64,000 nt of DNA from Amphiura filiformis (taxonomy: Eukaryota; Echinodermata; Ophiuroidea; Amphilepidida; Amphiuridae). The notes under the pieces were generated by a model. The model saw only the letters and a program-made list of their open reading frames with translations, searched no databases and had not been told where the DNA came from. The position numbers and the translations under genes were made by a program. Below, piece after piece: positions 13,001 through 22,251 of this stretch; the stretch's first letter is position 1; each line of letters starts with the position of its first letter. The stretch covers positions 66,605,292 through 66,669,291 of the forward strand of contig NC_092628.1 of assembly GCF_039555335.1 (NCBI RefSeq), written 5' to 3'.

Positions 13001-16000
13001 CCCCAGTTGGTTCTGCTAAGACTACACCTGAAGCGTTAGCCCGGCATCGTCTCTGCTAAACCCATGCACGTTTTCATTCGACCCTTGCGGGGAACGAAAG
13101 GCGTGCTGCGTGCCGTGGATCAACCCAGGCAAGCCCGGGTTCCACTGGCACGCTGCGTGCTACAGACCGCCGAGGCAAGTCCGCTGCACGCTGTATGCTA
13201 GATTCAACCCAGGCAAGCCCGGGTACCCTTGGCATACTGTCCGTCGCCGGCTACTTCCGCGGTCGCTAGACCCGCTCGTTCGCCAGCAATAGACGGGTGT
13301 CCACCTGCAAGAAGCTCGCTAGAGATCTCACTGGTAGACTGGTACTCGCCTGTTAGGGCAAGTACCGCCCTGCTGCCTGCTACTAGCTTAGACGTTAAGT
13401 CAGTGCTTTCGCTGGCTGCTAGGCCTTCGGGCTCGCTAGCAGTCCCGGAGGGTCCGCCTGCTTGCCCGGGACCGGAGCCCCAGAGGTTACCTTAGCGTGG
13501 CCCTTGCCGTCGCGCTAGTACCTACCATATCAATCTTACCTGTAGGCTTCTGTTTCTTAGTCTTCGTCTTCTGTCTGTGTCGAAGACCTAAACGAGCGCT
13601 ACTTTCTAAATCCTCGAAGTGGATGTCCGATAAGCCTATGCAAAAGGAAGCACACTTATTTGATTTAGAGCAATCCCTGTGGGTGTAGCAGAGTGGATCG
13701 GGTCCCACTCTGCCACAAGGGAAGGGCATGATTGACAAGGCCTAGACATTGTAGTAATCGGGAGCGTACAGCACTACCCCCGAACACAAGCTCAAGCCCA
13801 AAAACAGACCCACACGCACAGTGGCTGGCGCTGATGTAGTGGTATGATATAAAAATATATATACAAAGGGATGAAAAACTGAAAACCTTTTGGGGAAGAT
13901 TTGTCAGGCTGGTCCCTTCGAAACCCACGAACTCTTAGCAGTAACTCGTCATCAGACGCAGCGTACTGAAAGATATAACGATAGAGCACACCATAAACAT
14001 AGCGATAATCACTCACCATACATGTATACACAGTACTGTACAAACATCTATTGTAACTTACTAGTCTGCTATAGTTGTTTTACGTGAGAACAAAAATAAA
14101 ATGGCGTCCTAAGGGCGGCCATTTTGAAAACGTGTGTCCCGTATATGAACGGAAACACACATACAAGCTAAGTTTTTGGATCGTTTTTGTCACTTTTCTA
14201 GCGAAAAATGTCGTCAAAACTATCTCCCTAGCGACTATACTGGTTGGTTTTTACCTCAGTGTAACATACAAACTGTAGATCGCGCCCTTTGGCTCGTAAT
14301 GATACTTAGCGTTGCGTAAAGAAAAAGACACACGTCTATCTCATCTAGAAACCAAGGAGGATAAGGGGTGATTATCGTGTGTGGCGTCACCGAATGGGTG
14401 AGTCCACTCGGGGATCGGGGGTTTTTGTTATTTATTCATTTATGTGGGACAAAATGACTATTGGTTTTTCCGCATCTCGGGATCGATGCAAGAAGTATCT
14501 TAATCAACATCGGAAGCGGTAAGATCGACCGGTGTACTGAGTCATAACAATCTTACTTTCACTGTTAAGAAAATAAGTTTATGGTCTTTGGTACTTGTTA
14601 TTTTATGGAAAGGTTCAAAAGGGCATTCAATCATTTGGTCAAGATCCATGAAAATCAAAATACAAATATGAATGAACCTTGTTCATACTTACCAGAACAT
14701 TTAAATGTGATTCTTATTTCATCAAAATAATAACAAAAATGAAAAATGGGTAGACGATAAGTTGTCCGAAGATATGGGTAGTGAACACCACGCATGATAA
14801 TTACTAGGCTCATATTGAAATTCCCTTACACAGGAAGGTGAGCGCCATCCTGCAGCTTTCCTGTGCTAGCCTTCTTTTGTTAAAATCCTGGGCAGGGTGT
14901 ATCACTGATGCATATAATCCATCCGTTTTATGACCGAGTTTTCCTGAGGCGTGCGCTTAGCGAAGGGAATCCTGCCTTCTTTCTGTGTGAAAACATGGTA
15001 GGGTATTTCAATATGAGCCCTTATTTATTTTGAAACTTTTTTTTTTTCAATTTTGTAAAACACACTTTTTCCATTTTAGCCAATTTTCAAAGTTGACCTC
15101 AAAATCTAGTTGAAATCGCTGAAGTATGACACTGTGCAAAGCAAATGAAGTTCAGAAGTAAACACAGCCGATCACGCCGGGTGATCACATGAAAAATGGA
15201 AACCCGGTGGAAACCACTTCAACTATATTTCAGACTTTTCAAAATAGGCAACATTTACTCATAAGATTGACTCATCAAAATAACTTTCATCCAAATTTAA
15301 ACATTACAGAATAAATAACACACGTTGCAAAAAATGTCAACACTGATTGCCTGACAACTAATAGCAATGGCTTCTAGCATCGAATGCATAACTATCATGC
15401 AAATTCGAAGCTAGATTTCTTGAGTAAAGAATAAAATGTTGCGTATGTACATGTATGAACAGGTTCGTTCACATATTTTCATGACTAAATGTTGTTTATA
15501 CCTCAGGCATGAACAATCATTTTACTTTTTAGTCATAAAAATATGAATGAACCCCTAAATCATGTATGCCCTCGAATTTTTGTATTCTATAATGAATCCC
15601 TAAATCACTGGATTGTTTATGACTCCTCTGCGTTCACACATGCTCATATTTGCATTGGCTTAGGAAGATTTTCAATATTGGGGGGGGGGGGCTGAAACTT
15701 ACAAATTTTTGGTGGGCCACTCCCCCCTCGGAGTCAGAACATTTTGCAAAATATAGGTCACAAACACCCATTTTCCCTATTTTATCACAATTTTTAACTT
15801 CACCTGTCCTGGGATTATGGGGAGGGGGGGGGGGGGCTGAAAGGTATTCCAACGGTACACAGTCGAGTCTATTATTAAAATAAGGATGAAAACATCATCA
15901 TACTTCAGGTTACCACGATATGATTTCGCTGCACTTCAATGAAGAAAAATGAGTAAAAAATAATGAGCTACTACTAACCTGCTGTACTCATATTACATCA

Positions 16001-19000
16001 GTCATCATGACATTATGTAGTGCTATTGCACATGTATGATGTCTTGGTATGAAACTAACGATGTAAATTGTAAAATAAATGTGACATTTTTTATTTATTC
16101 ACTGAAATTTATAGGCCTACAATACCGGTACTTTATACATGCTTATTAAAAGTAAAACAATTTATCATGTTTATTTAAATGATCCTCATAAATTCTAAGC
16201 ACCTCAATTTTTAGGCATTCCTTTACTTTTAAGGGGTTTTATTTTTACATGTATATATAGCTGCCTTAGGTGAGGGTTAAGGATAGGGTTAGGGTTATAA
16301 CACTTACACTGTACTTCCACAAAGGCAGCTAGCTATAACTAGGTATGCTAGGTGAATTCAAATTTGCCATCAAACTGCATCATCTTATATATCAAATTAA
16401 AGCCCTTGACCCGAGTAAAGAAAGCCAAAACTGAAAACCTTTTTGTCATAGCACTTTCCGTAGCAAAGTAATTACATCTTGTCAAAGATTGACTTTCATC
16501 AAAAAGATTCTACTAGCAAAATTCCCCAAAACAACATTTTGGTGTGGTTTTTCTAGATCTTAGTCTCATGATGATACCAGCTTTTTTAATGGAACTGCTA
16601 TCAAAATCCTTCTAAAATTCCATGTGCGGGTGTCTCATCACCATAAAAAAATCATATATTTGGGTCAAGTGAAGTATAGAAAACATATTTATGTAGGTTT
16701 CCTTGACCAGCCTGTCCGATCTGTTCTTTTAAATTTCTAGATGTAAATATATGTACATATATATGTATTGTGTTTGGGCCCCGGTCTAGGCGAATTTGGC
16801 TGACTAGCAAATGTGTTAACTAAGGTTTGCCTCTCATACCTACAAAATGTAAATTGTACTACATGTATAACACTGTCATGTAAGAAAACCCCTTAAAGTA
16901 CAGAAACACCAATTTTTAAGACATTCTTCTTACCCCAGGGGGGTCTCTCCCATTGTGGCCTGTACACCATCCGCGATAATAAAAACACGTAAAAAGGGTA
17001 TTTTTTTGTGGGTCGGCACGATACGCGCGTATCGTGTTTAGGGTGTCAAAAACATGAAAAATCGGAAAAAAGGGTAGCAAAATTGCAATGGCAAATACAC
17101 GGAAATTAAATTTAGGGTATGAAATTTGATGCAAGGAATAAAATCCCAGTTTAGTGCGTGAAACAGGCCTGCGTGTGTTACCTGTTTAGGGTATCATTTT
17201 TGCCAAGGGTTAAAGCGGCCCTTCGGGCATAAAATATGAAAATGAAAATATATGAATGAACCCCTAATTTAGCAAATTAGGGTGCTTTTTCAACTCGCGG
17301 ATGGTGTACAGGCCAGCAGTCACTGGGAGTTACCCCCGGCTTCTTACATACGTGTAGCTTCTTAAAGGGGCATTTCGTGATCCACAGCCTCATCCCCCAC
17401 TTTTCTCAAAAAAAAGTTGAGATTTTTATATCACTGGAAACCTCTGGCTACATAATGTTTATGTACAAAATATTTCTTGCAGATTAATTCGTTTTGCAAA
17501 GATATCGTGAAATTTGAATTTCGTTCTGGTGCACCAGAACGAAATTACAACGCATTGTCTATGGAGCAGTGTACTACACATAATCATGCATAACTCGCAA
17601 ACGCAAAATCGGAATCAACTGAAATTTTGGGAATAGGCTTTTTTTCGTGGATATGTACTGAAAATGTCATAAAAAGAGGATGCTAGGATCACGAAATCCT
17701 CCTTTAACAAAACACATAATAGTACATTTATAACAGGATGTAGGATTAAGAAGCTGTTAGATTTACATTTGTAGAAAATTAATCAACATCAATTAGGCTA
17801 ATGAAAGTTGATCCCCAGTTTCCCGTTACATAGTTTTTCATGACTGGGTAGGTGACTGTTTCATTATTCATTATTCATTATTTTCAAACTTTCATTATCG
17901 GTGCAAAGTTAATTACGGAATGCTATGTTTTGAGGCCCAAATAAAAAATTAAAGTATAGTAATGACCATGCTTCACTCAAATATTTTACCAACTTTAATA
18001 GTCTTCAAAACAAATTTTAATTAAGCACATCTTCTTTGGAATCTTCAAATTAACCTATAGGTTGTGCAACATATGAAAGCACCAGAAGTCCATGACAGTC
18101 TTTGGAGAACCACTTAAACATATAAATACACTGTGTCTGTGTGTTCTATTGCACACTACTTTTTACAAACCAAACTTACTCTCCACAAGTGTCTTTTAGA
18201 ACATCTTTGGAAGCAATATTATACGGAAATTAGTTTGTATTTATTTTATTTATTTTGATGTTGTCTATATATAGCGCGCTACATAGTACACGGTAGAAAT
18301 GCTTTCATATTTGTTCATACGCTGGTTCCCGCGAACTTGGCTGCCTCTCTGTGTTCGGTCTATCCATTTAGTGGTAGGAGAAACTTAGATGCAGGGAATT
18401 GCTAGTCTCCAGTAAATGCGGCCTACGATATCGCCATTTAACCACGTAGTTTAACCCAGCGTTTGCAAAGACTATTCGGGCCGGTCAAGGTCGGCGTAAA
18501 AGTGCTTAAAATACGTGTCGGACGTGAAAGATGACATTAAAACTATCTTTTTTTTTCTTAAAAACTTGAAAAATGTGAAATAATGAAATATTGGAAAATA
18601 ATGAAATATTTGATCGGCATTTTTTCTGACCGAGTCGGGTAACGGAAACTGGGAGTCAACTTTCATTAGCCTTAACAATCATCAATGCATGACACTGTCA
18701 CTGACGCCAAATTGGTCAACCTGGGAGATTCCACGTTTGTTGATAGAAAGACAGCTTAGGCTAATAGAAATTGGCACTCCATTCGTGGTGGATAATAATA
18801 AAGTTTAAAACATGTAGGCCTAGCCAATGTCCGGCACTTAGGCAGGGCGATTCTTTGTTGGATTATTTTATTTGATCCTATTTGTGACCTCTTTCCTTTT
18901 CTCACAAGTCTGAAACATCGAGTCGTAGTACCGTCCATGCGAACTTGGATGTAAGCTTAAGCGAGGCCTAGGCTAGCCTACATGTTGACGTATAAATTCA

Positions 19001-19533
19001 AGAAAGTAGAAAACTTGGAAGTATCCGGGACTATATCTGCCTCTCTATTTTGCAAACTAAAACAAGAATAGGGCCTACTCTATTAAATAAATACGAAAAT
19101 GAGAGTAGGCCTATGACTGAATTAATTTAGATGCCAAGACACTGAAACTGACATAGTAAAAGTCACACCGGCGCTTGCACAAAGTTATGAATGAATGCCG
19201 TACAATGGTTTATACTCATCACATGTAAGTCGCCATGGTCGGGGCACGTATGTAGGGCTATTTGCATGCTTGTCATGGGTCGACCTGGCTAAAATCCTGG
19301 CGTTTGCGGGCCGAATGTGGCAGCCCAAAATTTACGGTCGACCTGGGAGAAACCGATTTACGATAACTTAGGTGGTCTATCGTGTGCGATACGCTATTTT
19401 TGGTCGACCTGGGATTTTTTTCTCCCAGCTTGACCCAAAACGCGTCACTGACCTTTCCAGATGCTCCATCTCCCATTATCACAATTTTCAACTGCTTTTC
19501 TCTTTCTTGGCCTTCATCATCTGACTCTGACAT
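1099..19533 (-). CDS. RAB28: Ras-related protein Rab-28 (7 coding exons)
   Basis: Small GTPase of the divergent Rab28 branch, which in animals acts in ciliary, photoreceptor and endosomal traffic (family knowledge). The coding exons, read on the minus strand, are 19533-19453, 6723-6627, 5729-5641, 4897-4768, 3862-3759, 1689-1612 and 1194-1099. All have GT/AG borders and consistent phases, and they give 675 nt and 224 residues, close to the vertebrate length of about 221. Motifs seen: P-loop GDGASGKTS (21-29), switch I QTVGVDF (45-51), the Rab28-specific G3 motif WDIGGQ (69-74) in place of the usual WDTAGQ, NKMD (131-134), SAK (161-163), and a C-terminal CAAX box CTVM (221-224) predicting farnesylation, a Rab28 hallmark. 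The acidic start [18 protein letters not shown] matches the family N-terminus and fixes the start codon. The 12.7-kb first intron holds a DIRS-like element on the same strand. Exon 6 includes [13 protein letters not shown], and its donor is read as AAGT|GTATCC to keep frame with the last exon. Identity is very secure; the exon 6/7 junction is the least certain. Confidence 0.95.
1732..3458. repeat. Inverted repeat pair flanking RAB28 intron 5/6 sequence
   Basis: The block around 1734-1765, containing TTGACAAACAGAAGGCCTTA, reappears inverted at about 3425-3458 (TAAGGCCTTTTGTTTGTCAG), and both begin with CGAGGG when read outward-in. These may be the ends of one 1.7-kb non-autonomous element or two separate copies of one family in opposite orientation. 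Coding exon 6 of RAB28 ends at 1689, just outside. Between the copies lie a tRNA-like SINE head and TTTA-rich simple sequence. Confidence 0.4.
3112..3345 (+). repeat. tRNA-derived SINE (A-box and B-box head)
   Basis: Positions about 3124-3142 read TTGGCTCAGTGGTAAAGC, a good RNA polymerase III A box. About 30 bases on, GGGTTCGATTCCC (around 3170-3182) is a good B box. The implied tRNA cloverleaf is poor: the acceptor arms do not pair and the T-stem has mismatches, so this is a tRNA-derived SINE head and not a working tRNA gene. A GC-richer body of about 150 bases follows (3190-3345). I could not assign the body to a named SINE domain family. Confidence 0.55.
4423..4594. mobile_element. hAT-type MITE with 8-bp target duplication
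   Basis: The element begins CAGTGGCGTAGC and ends GCTACGCCACTG, perfect 12-bp terminal inverted repeats. It is flanked on both sides by GATTAAAG (4415-4422 and 4595-4602), an 8-bp target site duplication typical of hAT transposons. It is 172 bp long and has no coding capacity. The CAGTGGCGTAGC end is shared by many animal hAT MITEs. It sits in RAB28 intron 4, in AT-rich sequence, and the perfect duplication suggests a fairly young insertion. Confidence 0.88.
5918..6395. repeat. Long palindromic foldback element
   Basis: The left arm (about 6020-6105: CCGGTTTTGTAGTGTCCCTGG, then GACCTAAATG and GGATCATTCATGGTTGACCT) returns inverted at about 6200-6285. The outer parts also pair: GGGGTTAAACTTGGGGTGTG near 5920 against TAGGTTTAACCCCCA near 6380. 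The loop of about 90 bases is AT-rich. No open frame belongs to it. It lies in RAB28 intron 2, close to exon 3. The superfamily is unknown. Confidence 0.7.
7307..7510 (-). repeat. DIRS 3' inverted terminal repeat
   Basis: This block, containing GATGTTGATTAAGATACTTC and CGAGTGGACTCACCCATTCG, is the inverted counterpart of 14,350-14,543. It forms the 3' end of the element. The outermost 40-odd bases differ from the other end, as is usual for DIRS elements, whose extreme termini are copied from the internal complementary region. Confidence 0.85.
7560..7690 (-). repeat. DIRS internal complementary region
   Basis: The first half is the exact complement of the outermost 3' end of the element (7,309-7,365), and the second half is the complement of the outermost 5' end (about 14,490-14,543). 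The two are fused around GGGACTAGACTCAG. This is the expected template for the circle junction in DIRS replication, and its position next to the 3' repeat matches DIRS1 layout. Confidence 0.85.
7945..9000 (-). mobile_element. DIRS tyrosine recombinase region (fossil)
   Basis: Protein segments read from this region resemble the DIRS tyrosine recombinase: an N-terminal helical core-binding part ([37 protein letters not shown]) and a C-terminal catalytic part with an H-x-x-R motif ([16 protein letters not shown]) followed by a tyrosine-bearing segment. It replaces the integrase of LTR elements. Broken copy; part of the 7.2-kb element. Confidence 0.8.
9300..10883 (-). mobile_element. DIRS reverse transcriptase and RNase H region (fossil)
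   Basis: The segment [18 protein letters not shown], with [19 protein letters not shown] and a YLDDW-type active site, is characteristic of DIRS/Ngaro reverse transcriptases. Further on, [18 protein letters not shown] and LADDLSRG are the matching RNase H motifs. The region overlaps several reading frames because the copy is decayed. The gag-like region lies upstream and the recombinase region downstream, as in DIRS1. Confidence 0.85.
10813..12980 (-). mobile_element. DIRS gag-like region (fossil)
   Basis: GC-rich region upstream of the reverse transcriptase. It encodes fragments rich in Gly, Pro, Gln and Tyr, then a strongly basic Lys-rich stretch ([20 protein letters not shown]). Position and composition fit the poorly conserved ORF1 (gag-like) of DIRS elements, and there is no sequence motif that proves it. 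Broken. Confidence 0.55.
14350..14543 (-). repeat. DIRS 5' inverted terminal repeat
   Basis: Inverted counterpart of 7,307-7,510, sharing CGAATGGGTGAGTCCACTCG and TCGATGCAAGAAGTATCTTA. Differences over about 150 bp are a few substitutions and one- or two-base indels. The end GTGTACTGAGTC joins host intron sequence ATAACAATC. Confidence 0.85.
14806..15020. repeat. TIR element in RAB28 intron 1
   Basis: About 16 bp of near-perfect terminal inverted repeat: GGCTCATATTGAAATTCCC at the left and GGGTATTTCAATATGAGCC at the right, with a second internal pair around CACAGGAAGG and CCTTCTTTCTGTG. About 215 bp, no coding capacity. It lies 260 bp from the DIRS end. Confidence 0.6.
16258..16337. repeat. 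Small TIR element with telomere-like core
   Basis: Ends TAGCTGCCTT and AAGGCAGCTA, about 10 bp inverted, surround a core reading GAGGGTTAAGGATAGGGTTAGGGTT, a degenerate TTAGGG telomere-like run. It is about 80 bp. A second, longer TIR element at 41,653-41,810 also has a telomere-like core but different ends. Confidence 0.5.
16928..17340. repeat. TIR element with repeated GTTTAGGGT motif
   Basis: TGGCCTGTACACCATCCGCG (about 16,956-16,975) is matched inverted by CGCGGATGGTGTACAGGCC (about 17,297-17,315), and outer pieces also pair loosely (ACCCCAGGGGGGTCTC against GAGTTACCCCCGG inverted). The interior repeats TTTAGGGTRTC-like motifs several times. Non-coding, about 410 bp. Confidence 0.6.
17362..17707. 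mobile_element. TTAA-flanked (piggyBac-like) MITE, copy 1
   Basis: Left end TTAAAGGGGCATTTCGTGATCC and right end GGATCACGAAATCCTCCTTTAA are about 22-bp inverted repeats differing at two or three places, with TTAA at both borders. TTAA target duplication is the piggyBac signature. It is 346 bp and non-coding. A second copy lies inverted at 23,120-23,388 in LMAN2 intron 1, sharing the internal AACGAAATTACAACRCATTG and CTCCATAGACAATG sequences. Confidence 0.75.
17770..18695. repeat. Inverted repeat pair bounding a 0.9-kb element
   Basis: GGCTAATGAAAGTTGATCCCCAGTTTCCCGTTAC near 17,797 is matched inverted near 18,640-18,675 (GGAAACTGGGAGTCAACTTTC), and ATTCATTATTTTC-type runs next to both ends also pair. 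The interior carries a TTTATTTTATTTATTT stretch and a GC-richer 3' part. It is probably a non-autonomous transposon; no transposase was seen and no target duplication was identified. Confidence 0.5.
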
Positions 19534-19904
19534 TTTGATTTCTTTAAGCTTTACAATGTAAAGAAACTACTGGACCACTCCAGTTTCAAAATGAACACCA
19601 AAATGCTGTAAAATGTGGAAAATTAAGCGAAGAGTTAGACACTTATTTCAACAAGCTGTATCCATGTCCACAATTTTTGTTTTGACATATCCGGATAATT
19701 GTATAAACAGCGGCCAAAATTAGTAACAGCCTGCCCTCTATTGACCAAAGTACATTACACTCTGGCATTTTCTTTACGACGTATTGATACAGTTTATGTC
19801 TGTTGCTGTGTTGGGCGGTTTAATGCTTGAATTTATGCTGATCATGGAAAAACTATTCTTGACACATCATGTTGACCCGGCATGTTGAGAGAGAAAGAGC
19901 CACT

Positions 19905-20100
19905 GGGGAGTGTTCATAAATGCTTGGGGGGTCTGGGGGACTGGGCACTGGAAATTTTCAGAGTCAAAACTTTTTTGGCCCCTCTCGAGAGAAGCTGAAA
20001 CTTTTGACTCCCCCTTCATGCAAAACTTTTTGACCCCCCCCCCCGGTTCCGGGCCCCGGTTACGCTCATTAAAGGTCATAGGCCTATATATTGCTCGGAC
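19905..20100. repeat. C/G-run dispersed repeat (left part)
   Basis: Sequence built from CAAAACTTTTTGACCCCCC-like pieces. The same kind of sequence resumes at about 21,668-21,780 after the LINE fragment, so the LINE seems to have inserted into one repeat copy. A related G-run repeat is at 15,660-15,845 in inverted style. Function unknown. Confidence 0.45.
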
Positions 20101-20256
20101 AACATAATAGTAATATTTATTTCAATTACCATAAATTACAAACATGAAAAAACATTAAAAGCAATTTAAATGACAATCCAGGAAAGAAGAAGCTAGAAGA
20201 ATTGACTAAACAGTCCAAACACAATGTGTTCTTCTTTCCTGATTATATCAAAGTAC

Positions 20257-20259
<3 letters not shown>

Positions 20260-20349
<90 letters not shown>
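20260..20349. repeat. (TAA)n microsatellite, 90 bp
   Basis: An uninterrupted run of about 30 TAA/ATA units. It lies near the 3' side of the truncated minus-strand LINE at 20,640-21,660 and could be related to its tail. About 290 bp of other AT-rich sequence separates them. Confidence 0.9.
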
Positions 20350-20351
<2 letters not shown>

Positions 20352-20639
20352 TAAATATAGATACAAGGTACGCATATTTAGTTACATGTAAAGCAAAAAC
20401 ATTTGTAGAAAAAAATCGGCGTGAAACACTCTATGACATAACTTATGCACACGTGATGTATCAACAGTGCACAAGATATAGGCAGCAAAAAATAAATAAA
20501 ACACATGTGAACAAAGTTATTGCGTCAAATTATACAGCTAAATTTTCAAAATTTAGACAAAATGATAACTGACAAAAGATTTCAAAACAGAAATTGCAAT
20601 GAAAAAAAAATTGACAAGTAAACATGCATATGAAAAACA

Positions 20640-21662
20640 TAATTACATCATAAAATGTTCTTTACACATGGGCTTAAACAAGGTAAGGGAGGGCGCAGAG
20701 CGGATCAGTGGGAAGTTCATTCCACAAACGTGGAAAGGACTGAAACAAAAACAGAGTTGAAAAAGGCATTGGTATGAGAACTCAAATACTGTGGAGACAC
20801 CCGAAAAACTCCTTAACCTTAGAAGGCTTGAAAAATTGGCAAAAGGAAGAAGAAGGACCAATTATTCCAAAGCACAAGATCAACCTGAACAAATCAAATT
20901 AATCATAAGTCGCATGTTTTATCCAAATTCATCTAATTTAGACTCATATGAAAGATCAGAAGGACACCTCTTCCTATAAGCTCATATACATCAAAACTTA
21001 GAAATCTTTCTCTGACTCTTAGGCCTAGGCCTATCTAACTTATAATATCAAGCAGGCCAGTCTGACAAGGATTCCAAATAAAAGCACAGTATACCGGTAA
21101 GTAAGACGAGGGAGTATCAATGCTTTAAATAGATGCAGCACTGAAGTGCATATGGCGAGAAGTTCTGATGACAAAACCAGTTAGGCGAGAAACCTTTTTA
21201 CAGATTTTATCAACATGTGAAGCTATGTGAAGAGAACGATATAACAACACCAAGCAGTTTATACTCATCAACAACCTTAATTGCATGGAATACCACTTAA
21301 CTTGTATGTAAAAAGACTGTAAGCCCAAGACCTCGAAAAATGAACAACAGCACACTTAGAAGCATTCAGGGGGAGTTTGTTCTCAGTGAATTGTGTCAAG
21401 AGCTTTCTGCAGAGCAACTTGATCCTCAAAAGTTCATGATAGAGCGTACAAGTGTATGGTCATCAGCAAATTGAAATAAGGGAGAGGACAGGTTCAATGA
21501 GGTTGTCTTTAATGTCATTTACAAATAACAGAAACAAGATGGGCCCCAAAACAGAACCTTGAGGAACACCCGATGTGACTGAGGCCCAATCAGATTTAGC
21601 TCCGCCAAAGATGACCGTACTCTCTGTTTTCTACCAGAAAGAAAACTTTGAATCCAAAAGTT
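20640..21662 (-). mobile_element. Truncated LINE, reverse transcriptase C-terminal half
   Basis: On the minus strand, around 21,570-21,500, the sequence encodes VPQGSVLGPILFLLFVNDI, the conserved block of CR1/L2/Jockey-type LINE reverse transcriptases. It is followed out of frame by FADD-box remnants (QFADDHTLVRS). Around 21,230-21,130 comes SHVDKICKKVSRLTGF, the usual post-catalytic segment, and near 20,660 TLFKPMCKEHF, the C-terminal end. The endonuclease and the N-terminal half of the RT are missing (5' truncation near 21,660, typical of LINEs). Several frameshifts and stops make it dead. It occupies the spacer between the divergent RAB28 and LMAN2 genes. Confidence 0.8.
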
Positions 21663-22251
21663 GTATGATCAAAAAACAAAATTGTAAACTTTTGACCCCC
21701 CTTCTATAAGGCGTCAAACCTTTCTGCCCCCCCCTTTTAGAGACCTAAAACTTTTTTTTGACCCCAAACCCTGCGGCCTTTTATATATATTAAATATCAG
21801 TTTTTTCTAGCAATTTCTATGTCATGTTCCACTTTTGTTCCACTCATGTTCATACTCAAAATGAAACGGCAACACTTTAATGGTTTGCTTTCATAATACG
21901 CCGCTGACTTACGTTGCATATCGCGTTGCTTGTCATCAAATACATTTATTAAAAGCGCTGGTCTAAAATTAAGCGCATAGTTGGAGTATAAAGCTAAGAG
22001 GAAAAGTAAAATATAGCCTGGTAGAAGTATTTTATTTTGCAACAATTATTAGAAAATCATAACCAATCTACTTTTTTTATATGTTAATAAGTTTTATGTA
22101 CAGTTTAAAGTTAAATTTGTGATAATATATGTTTAATTTTTATTCTAAAATATAATTTATTAACAGTTTATTTGTAGTCAACAAATCGATCCCTTCCTCA
22201 GTTACACGTTAAAATTCAATAAATAATTTCTTCACACGTAGGTTAGCGAAA

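Larger units (their letters stand above)
7307..14543 (-). mobile_element. DIRS1-like tyrosine-recombinase retrotransposon (fossil)
   Basis: A 7.2-kb DIRS-group element inserted in RAB28 intron 1 in the same orientation as the gene. Parts in element order, reading the minus strand: 5' inverted terminal repeat (about 14,543-14,350), gag-like region (about 13.0-10.8 kb), reverse transcriptase region (about 10.9-9.97 kb, with the DIRS-type [13 protein letters not shown] motif), RNase H region (about 9.95-9.3 kb), tyrosine recombinase region (about 9.0-7.95 kb), internal complementary region (about 7,560-7,690) and 3' inverted terminal repeat (about 7,510-7,307). The termini are inverted to one another, and the internal complementary region is the complement of both ends joined, the DIRS1 hallmark. 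The element is GC-rich compared with its surroundings. No flanking target duplication was seen, as expected for recombinase-mediated insertion; both ends carry AGTC. The coding regions are broken (roughly ten breaks), but the terminal repeats remain about 97% alike, so it is moderately young. Confidence 0.9.

Noticed and set aside
20193-20375. Poly-tyrosine open frame
   Set aside because: It is the translation of the (TAA)n microsatellite.
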